This document shows, piece by piece, positions 6,899-12,307 of a DNA stretch of 14,368 bases (its first letter is position 1; every line of letters begins with the position of its first letter). The DNA comes from Magnetococcales bacterium. Lineage in GTDB: Bacteria; Pseudomonadota; Magnetococcia; Magnetococcales; JADFYX01. Both the position numbers and the translations under genes were made by a program. The notes below the pieces were generated by a model. That model was not told where the DNA came from and did no database searches. It saw only the letters and a list, made by a program, of their open reading frames with translations. The stretch lies in NCBI GenBank assembly GCA_015232795.1, contig JADFYX010000030.1, forward strand, positions 1-14,368, in the 5' to 3' direction.

Positions 6899-7726
6899 AT
6901 GAAACAGTGGCGTGCAATAGCTTGGCAGGATATCAAAGAGTCGGTTCGGGCTTGGTGGTTTTTTATATATGCTTTGATCTTTGGTGGTACAGTAGCCCTC
7001 TTGTTTATTTTGGGTGTTACCGAGTCGCAAATTCTTGGGTTTATGGGATTAGGCCGTCTGCTTCTTACCTTTATTCAACTTTGTGTCGCCATTTTGCCAG
7101 TTTTTGTATTGATAAGTACCGTTCGCTCCATTGTTGGCGACAGAGAGTCCCATGTTCTTGAATATTGGCTCTCCATGCCAATTGCCCTTGGTGACTACTA
7201 TTGGGGCAAATTTCTCGGTCGTTTTCTGGTTATTTTTTTACCAGTTTTTTTCGCACTTATAGGAGCCTCTGTTTGGGGTTTGTATATTGACATTACGGTA
7301 CCATGGCATCTGTTTTGGCTTTATAGCGCACTTTTGGTTGCTATCTGTGGCTGTTTTTTAGGCTTTGGCTTTTTAATCTCCACCCTCACCCGCCACCAAG
7401 AGGTGGCTCTTTCGGTCTCACTGGTGTTGTGGCTGGTGCTTTTACTTTTTATGGACCTGATACTCATTGGTGTCATGCTACAAGAGAGAGCCTCTCCAGA
7501 GCTAGTGGTGAGTATCGCCTTAGCCAACCCTCTGCAAAGTTTCCGCACGGCTGCTATGGTCCTGTTTGATCCGCGTTTGGCAGTATTAGGACCCACAGCA
7601 GATATTATTCTAGACTTTTTTGGTCGGGTCGGTTTTTTGCTCTATGCTCTGATCTACCCCCTATTTTTGGGTTTTGTTTCAGCCTATACCGGATTTTTAA
7701 TATTCAAACGTGGGGATCAGATCTAG
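6899..7726 (+). CDS. nosY: NosY, ABC transporter permease for NosZ maturation
   Basis: This 275-residue ABC-2-type permease has about six membrane spans (roughly 20-41, 52-75, 105-128, 136-158, 168-190, 240-268). It has the cytoplasmic stretch typical of the family after the second span (RSIVGDRESHVLEYWLSMPI, about 76-95), which should contact NosF. Length matches known NosY proteins. ATG at 6899 is chosen because the upstream in-frame extension lies inside nosL; it follows the nosL stop by 13 bases with a weak GAAAG as ribosome binding site. Its stop codon at 7724-7726 directly abuts the stop codon of the convergent cytochrome gene, so no terminator fits between them. Confidence 0.9.
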   Translation: MKQWRAIAWQDIKESVRAWWFFIYALIFGGTVALLFILGVTESQILGFMGLGRLLLTFIQLCVAILPVFVLISTVRSIVGDRESHVLEYWLSMPIALGDYYWGKFLGRFLVIFLPVFFALIGASVWGLYIDITVPWHLFWLYSALLVAICGCFLGFGFLISTLTRHQEVALSVSLVLWLVLLLFMDLILIGVMLQERASPELVVSIALANPLQSFRTAAMVLFDPRLAVLGPTADIILDFFGRVGFLLYALIYPLFLGFVSAYTGFLIFKRGDQI

Positions 7727-8443
7727 TTATTTTGCACCGGAAGCTTTGATGGTCTCAGAAAGGCTATTTAACACCTTACCGAACCTCTCCTCTGTCTGTT
7801 TAGCTACCTCCTCGGAAAGACCGGGGTGACGTTCTAGAGTAACCAAATAAGCAAGTATATCGTTAAGCTCATCATCTGCAAGATCTTTGGCCGTCTCTTC
7901 CATATCTTCATGGTGACGTATCCCCTTTTTAAAATTGGACATCTGCCTGATTATATAGGATGGATACTGACCTGTTAAGGCAGGGCCATGTTTATCGCTT
8001 TTTTCTACTTTTTCTTTGCCTCGCCCTTCTGTACCGTGACATTTACGACAATCTTTATAAAGTTTTTTACCAGCTTTAACATCACCTTCTACGTAGGGAA
8101 TCGTTACATCAATACGCAATGAAGATAGATATGAGGTTACATCAATCATATCCTCTTGGGGTAACTCTCGTTCATCAGTATATGGGATCATGGGGATATT
8201 TATACGTGTTCTATCCTTAAAACTGTGCAACTGGCTCAGCAGTATGCTGCGCATTTGACCAGCAAGACGGGGATACTCTCCCTTATTCCCCCCCTGCCCC
8301 AGCTCACCATGGCAAGCTGCACAGACAACATTTACATCCTTACCGTTGTAGAGATCAACATCATCTTCATTAATTTCTTGGGCTATAGCTGCAAAGGGGA
8401 GAAAAAAAACTAGGCAAAGTGGAAATATAAAACGGGTCACCAT
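7727..8443 (-). CDS. Exported dihaem cytochrome c, NosC2-like (c4-type)
   Basis: This 238-residue protein has a signal peptide (VTRF, hydrophobic core, cleavage near AIAQ) and two c-type domains: CAACH at 41-45 followed by P-x-L-A-G-Q, and CRKCH at 132-136 followed by P-x-L-T-G-Q. Its first domain resembles that of NosC2 in spacing and in the shared LAGQ-x-RS, QL and DVT-x-Y-x-S-x-L positions, so it is probably a paralogue able to carry electrons in the same periplasmic chain. I start it at 8443 because AGGAG lies just before that ATG and a good promoter is 36-64 bases upstream. An ATG at 8458 adds five residues but has no ribosome binding site. It converges on nosY and is not part of the nos operon, so it is probably regulated separately. 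Confidence 0.85.
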   Translation of the reverse strand: MVTRFIFPLCLVFFLPFAAIAQEINEDDVDLYNGKDVNVVCAACHGELGQGGNKGEYPRLAGQMRSILLSQLHSFKDRTRINIPMIPYTDERELPQEDMIDVTSYLSSLRIDVTIPYVEGDVKAGKKLYKDCRKCHGTEGRGKEKVEKSDKHGPALTGQYPSYIIRQMSNFKKGIRHHEDMEETAKDLADDELNDILAYLVTLERHPGLSEEVAKQTEERFGKVLNSLSETIKASGAK

Positions 8444-8478
8444 TGAACTCCTATTCATAATGCATGGAAATCCTTGAT

Positions 8479-8507
8479 ATTGTAGATTAGAAAGAGGTGT
8501 CTGGCAA
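8479..8507 (-). promoter_or_regulatory. Sigma70-like promoter for the minus-strand cytochrome gene
   Basis: Read on the minus strand there is TTGCCA (8507-8502), a 17-base spacer and TACAAT (8484-8479). Each hexamer matches 5 of 6 consensus bases, and the spacer is optimal. Transcription should begin near 8472, leaving a leader of about 30 bases to the ATG at 8443 that contains AGGAG. This supports 8443 rather than 8458 as the start. Confidence 0.6.
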
Positions 8508-8654
8508 TCATACGTAATACAACAATATAAACAAAGAAACTGTATTTGGCCAATCTTGTGTACAATAAAACCAATGATCGAGAGTAACTTTTTAACACAT
8601 AGATAACGGCCCTTAAAGAGTCCTTAAAATAGTTATAAATAAACCCCTTCCCCT

Positions 8655-8685
8655 TTTGTTGACATAACAACCATAATGATGACAA
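8655..8685 (+). promoter_or_regulatory. Candidate promoter with overlapping inverted repeat for the DUF481 gene
   Basis: A perfect -35 hexamer TTGACA (8658-8663) is followed after 16 bases by GACAAT (8680-8685), which matches 4 of 6 of the -10 consensus. The -35 is embedded in a small inverted repeat, TTGTT (8655-8659) and AACAA (8665-8669), which could be an operator half-site pair. The predicted leader to the ATG at 8780 is about 90 bases. Confidence 0.35.
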
Positions 8686-8779
8686 TAGACAAAAAAACAT
8701 AGTTGTTTTTAATCGACTAATATGACATTTTACAACCCAGTTTAAACTCTCTAAACAAAGATACCAGGAGTTAGTAGTA

Positions 8780-9523
8780 ATGATTAAGCAAAAAAAACTA
8801 GCAATCTCCCTTTCAGTAGCTTTCTCTATTTATGGAGTTAGCAATATAGCTGTTGCTGACGAAGATAAAAAAACATGGAGTGATCAAGCAGAATTTTCTT
8901 ATGTAACCACCAGTGGTAACAGTGATTCACAAAACTTGGCACTTAAAAATAGTTTAGAGTACCAAATGTCAGAGAAAATCAAGCTAAAATGGGATGTAAG
9001 AGCACTAAGGGGAGAGTCCGACGGTACGCTCTCTTCCGAGAGTTACGCAACAAGCTTAAGAGCAGATTATGACTATTCTAAAGCTCTGTTTTTATTTGTT
9101 GTTGCCGGCTGGGAGAAGGATGAATTTTCAGGCATAAAAAGCAAAATTTATGTTGGTCCAGGTGCTGGTTATAATATTTTATCAGGACCAAAACATACTC
9201 TGGCAGCAGAAGCTGGTGTAAATTATGTGCAAGAGGAGTTTACCGACGATACAGATAACAACTATGCAAACGGTCGCCTCTTTACAAAATATGGTTATCA
9301 ATTCAACAAAAAATCTAAATTTGCGCAAACTCTTGAATATTTATATGATTTTGATAACACAGACAACTATAATGTAAATTCAGAGACATCTGTAACAACT
9401 GCTTTTACAGATATATTCTCCTTAAAAATTGGCTATACAGTTAAATATGATAACGAGCCACTATCAGCAGCATTCAAAAAAACCGACTCTGTTCTCGCTG
9501 CTACCTTATTGGCTAACTTTTAA
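8780..9523 (+). CDS. DUF481-family outer-membrane beta-barrel protein (YdiY-like)
   Basis: This 247-residue protein has a signal peptide (KQKK, hydrophobic core about 7-22, cleavage after IAVA near 27). The mature chain starts with the DUF481 hallmark, W-x3-AEFSYVTTSGNSD (about 33-50), and continues as alternating amphipathic strands with many Tyr, Trp and Phe residues. It ends in ANF; a terminal Phe is usual for outer-membrane barrels. AGGAG lies 9 bases before the ATG. The family is known as predicted salt- or stress-associated outer-membrane proteins of uncertain function. It is monocistronic between a divergent cytochrome and a convergent sulfotransferase gene, and I see no functional tie to the nos genes. 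Confidence 0.8.
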   Translation: MIKQKKLAISLSVAFSIYGVSNIAVADEDKKTWSDQAEFSYVTTSGNSDSQNLALKNSLEYQMSEKIKLKWDVRALRGESDGTLSSESYATSLRADYDYSKALFLFVVAGWEKDEFSGIKSKIYVGPGAGYNILSGPKHTLAAEAGVNYVQEEFTDDTDNNYANGRLFTKYGYQFNKKSKFAQTLEYLYDFDNTDNYNVNSETSVTTAFTDIFSLKIGYTVKYDNEPLSAAFKKTDSVLAATLLANF

Positions 9524-9546
9524 GCCAAATGATTGAGCCATACCGG

Positions 9547-9576
9547 GGCATTGGGAATAAATAACTGTCCCATGCC
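9547..9576. terminator. Possible bidirectional terminator hairpin between convergent genes
   Basis: GGCAT-T-GGGA (9547-9556) can pair with TCCC-ATGCC (9568-9576) across an 11-base loop, with one bulged T. It lies in the 54-bp gap between the DUF481 gene and the end of the convergent sulfotransferase gene, where a shared terminator is expected. There is no good T run on either side, so it may be rho-assisted or coincidental. Confidence 0.35.
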
Positions 9577-9577
9577 A

Positions 9578-12211
9578 TTATGACTCATCATCAAACAGCA
9601 ACCGCCAAGGCTCTTTTGGTAGTTCATAGAGACTTTTTGCTGACTCAAGAGCTGTGGCGGCTTGCTCAGGCTGGTTAAGTTTTTTATACATTTTAGCTAA
9701 ATTTTCAAACCACTGTGGCCTATGGGGATTGAGTTTCAAGGAAGTTTCAACAAGAGCTACCCCCTGTTGTTGGTTGCCCAAACGGAAATTGGCAATACCA
9801 AGATAGTGGGTGGCTCCTGCATGTTTGGGAAAACACTCTAATATTTGCTTAAAAATGCTGAAGGCATCTCTATTTTGCTGATGTTTTATCAACGTAACCC
9901 CTTTTATAAACAGACCGGGGGGTAAGGCAGAATTTTTACCATCATTGCTACTATCCACATTTGGTAACTGTACTGCCAAGGCCATCTCTAATGGTTCTAA
10001 ATAGGCAGTGTAGTTACGCCACCGCTGCCTTGAAGTTTTATATATGGGTTGGCGAACCTGCCATACACTGGCGGTTTTTACGGATCTGTCTAGCTCGTTA
10101 AAGCTAAGTACTTTTGGGTCCCATTTAAGGCCGATCTTCTCAAGCATCTTTTTGCTATAATATTCAGGCTCCTCTACCAACCCTTCATAGGGTATTTCCA
10201 ATATTCGTCCCGGTAAAACCTGGTGCCAATGGTCCATTAGCCGTTGCTGGTCAACCAGTTGCTCACCAATATTTTTAAGATCGTAGGCAAACCCCATACC
10301 GCCAAATTTTGCTTGATAGTCGGTAAAAAAATTGGATATGGCTATATCTCTGGCATCACGTTGTATATGTATGATTGTGGCGTTGGGAAAAAGCAGATGG
10401 ATTAAACCGATATTTTCAAAATTATGGGGTAGTTTATCCACCACTCGCAGTGCAGAGAGATCATATGCTTGTAGATTTTCCAACATTGGTTGGGCCATGG
10501 CCTGGCTTTCGCTACTGGTCAACTCGACAATACATTGGGGATAATCCTGAGCCGAGCCAATATGTCTCTCCCAAGCAGATAGAGATGCTACAGTTGAGGG
10601 AATTTGCCCAAGCTCTCCTGCGCCAAATATATCTGGATGGCTGGCTAAGATTTGCTCCACAAGAGTAGTGCCAGAACGGGGCATACCCAAGACAAAAACA
10701 GGTAGTTTTGCCGGATTGCCAAAATTAGTTCGTTGGGCAAAAAACTCTTTTGAGAAGACCATCATTATCTCCTCAATATATTTCCTGTGCAACTCCCCTT
10801 TATAGGGTAAAAAAGGTTGGTTTACCCGGTTTGCCTCTAGCACAAACTCAAAAGCTTTAGCATAATTTCCCTGTTTTTCCCAAGCAACAGCCAAATCAAA
10901 CATCAAATGGCTCTGCACCGGACCCTGCAACGACGGCATGCGAGCAGCTTTTTCTATTTTTTCAAGTATTAGCGAATCATCGGGAAAACGCCGGGCTGTG
11001 GTTAATGCCGAAAAACCAACAACAGGATTCTTCTCATTTACAGCTTCAAAGTTGATAATTGCCTCGTCAATTCGTCCCAAACGTAGCAACATATGACCAA
11101 AACCCAAACGAGCTTGGGGAAAATTCTCTACCTCATCAAGTGCCTGTAAAAAATATTTTTCTGCCTCTGGATAGTCATCTTCAGCATTGTGGGCCAAGGC
11201 CAAAACAGTGATTGCTTGAGCACGCAGAAAACCAGTTTTATCTTCAGTTAAAGCCACAGCTTTTAAAGCAGCCTCCATTGCTGCTTTTTGTGAAAAATGA
11301 GGGGTGCAAGCTCTGGAAAATCTTGCCCATAAAGAGCTATTGTCAGGCTCCTGCTCAAGACATATACCAAGATATTTTATGGCTTCAGCAAAACGGCCTT
11401 GCACCATGGATAGTTCCGCCAACTGCCCTAATATTTCCAAATTATCAGGAAATTTTTCCAAAGCTTTCAGAAGATAGCTTTGGGCCTCATCATGTTGGTT
11501 GTTGGCAGCCAATACCAATGTGTAAAGAGTAAGCCCATCTGGATTATCTCCTCCTGCCCCTTGCAACACCTCAAGAGCTATTTTATTAGCCTCCTCCATG
11601 CGCCCCAAACCAAGGAGAGCCTCAACCCGGCTTTTCATTGCAAGTGGAGTAGGTGTGGCTTGAGTTGCTGGTAATTGATCAAGCTCTCCAAGAGCTAAAT
11701 CCGGCTCTCCCATTAGCAGACGGATACGGGCAAGATTAACCGAAAAAGCAGGCCAGTCAGGTTCCAAGTTACGAGCCAACTCCAGAGCCTTTTTTGCTTC
11801 AACTAACCTGCCCAATTTTATCAAAGCCATACCAGCCCTACCATGGGCAATAGCTAGCAATGGCTCTTGGGATATCGCTAACTCAAGATATTGTAATGCG
11901 GTTTCACTCTCCCCCAACAACATAAAACCACCACCCAAATCGGCCAAGGAAGCAGGGGCCATGGTATCACTATTAAGTTGAGCAGATTCTAGAAGAGTGC
12001 GACTATCTGCGTTATTACCCTGTTGCAAATATATGATTGCCAAAAGAGCCTGAATGGGGGATTTGTCTCTGCTTAGTTGTACTGTAGATAAAAGTGACAA
12101 ACACTCTTTTTCCACCTGAACTAAATTTCCTTGGCGTTGTTGTTGCCGCAGTGTTTGCAGTTGTTTAGTGAGGGGGGTGTTCAGGTTTTGGTCCTTTTCA
12201 ATGAACAGCAA
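9578..12211 (-). CDS. Large TPR protein with central sulfotransferase domain
   Basis: This is a protein of up to 877 residues. Residues about 15-465 are tetratricopeptide-like helical repeats (recurring LG-x2-x-EA and LEL/P-D motifs). A Sulfotransfer_3-type domain follows, with the PAPS 5'-phosphosulfate loop VLGMPRSGTTLVEQ (507-520), the DKLPHNF segment (592-598), the 3'-phosphate motif RDARDIAIS (618-626) and the late YKTSRQRW (724-731). A second TPR block covers about 768-860. It should transfer sulfate from PAPS to an unknown acceptor; TPR repeats suggest a protein substrate. The longest frame begins at a TTG (12211) with no Shine-Dalgarno. AAGGA lies about 7 bases before a CTG codon at 12184-12182, so the true start may be there. 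It runs in the same direction as, and behind, the adhesin-like gene. Confidence 0.88.
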   Translation of the reverse strand: MLFIEKDQNLNTPLTKQLQTLRQQQRQGNLVQVEKECLSLLSTVQLSRDKSPIQALLAIIYLQQGNNADSRTLLESAQLNSDTMAPASLADLGGGFMLLGESETALQYLELAISQEPLLAIAHGRAGMALIKLGRLVEAKKALELARNLEPDWPAFSVNLARIRLLMGEPDLALGELDQLPATQATPTPLAMKSRVEALLGLGRMEEANKIALEVLQGAGGDNPDGLTLYTLVLAANNQHDEAQSYLLKALEKFPDNLEILGQLAELSMVQGRFAEAIKYLGICLEQEPDNSSLWARFSRACTPHFSQKAAMEAALKAVALTEDKTGFLRAQAITVLALAHNAEDDYPEAEKYFLQALDEVENFPQARLGFGHMLLRLGRIDEAIINFEAVNEKNPVVGFSALTTARRFPDDSLILEKIEKAARMPSLQGPVQSHLMFDLAVAWEKQGNYAKAFEFVLEANRVNQPFLPYKGELHRKYIEEIMMVFSKEFFAQRTNFGNPAKLPVFVLGMPRSGTTLVEQILASHPDIFGAGELGQIPSTVASLSAWERHIGSAQDYPQCIVELTSSESQAMAQPMLENLQAYDLSALRVVDKLPHNFENIGLIHLLFPNATIIHIQRDARDIAISNFFTDYQAKFGGMGFAYDLKNIGEQLVDQQRLMDHWHQVLPGRILEIPYEGLVEEPEYYSKKMLEKIGLKWDPKVLSFNELDRSVKTASVWQVRQPIYKTSRQRWRNYTAYLEPLEMALAVQLPNVDSSNDGKNSALPPGLFIKGVTLIKHQQNRDAFSIFKQILECFPKHAGATHYLGIANFRLGNQQQGVALVETSLKLNPHRPQWFENLAKMYKKLNQPEQAATALESAKSLYELPKEPWRLLFDDES

Positions 12212-12307
12212 AACAGAGTAAGGTGCTGGCTGATTTGTGGTTTTTGTGCTGGAAGATTTATTTAAAAATCATTGCCTATTGGAAATAGAACACAAAACAA
12301 TTTTTAT

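Larger units (their letters stand above)
8459..8779. other. Divergent intergenic region between the cytochrome and DUF481 genes
   Basis: This 321-bp AT-rich gap lies between divergently transcribed genes. It holds the minus-strand promoter at 8479-8507, a weaker plus-strand promoter candidate near 8658-8685, and the Shine-Dalgarno AGGAG (8766-8770) of the barrel gene. A minus-strand open frame of 81 codons across 8455-8700 has no ribosome binding site or recognisable composition, and I treat it as chance. I found no tRNA, no terminator hairpin and no convincing FNR-type palindrome. Confidence 0.45.

Noticed and set aside
8455..8700. 81-codon minus-strand open frame in the intergenic region
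   Set aside because: It overlaps the predicted promoter and leader of the cytochrome gene, has no ribosome binding site and a composition typical of translated AT-rich noncoding DNA.
12276..12288. CTATT-GGA-AATAG hairpin downstream of the adhesin-like gene as a terminator
   Set aside because: The stem is only five weak pairs and no T run follows on the minus strand.
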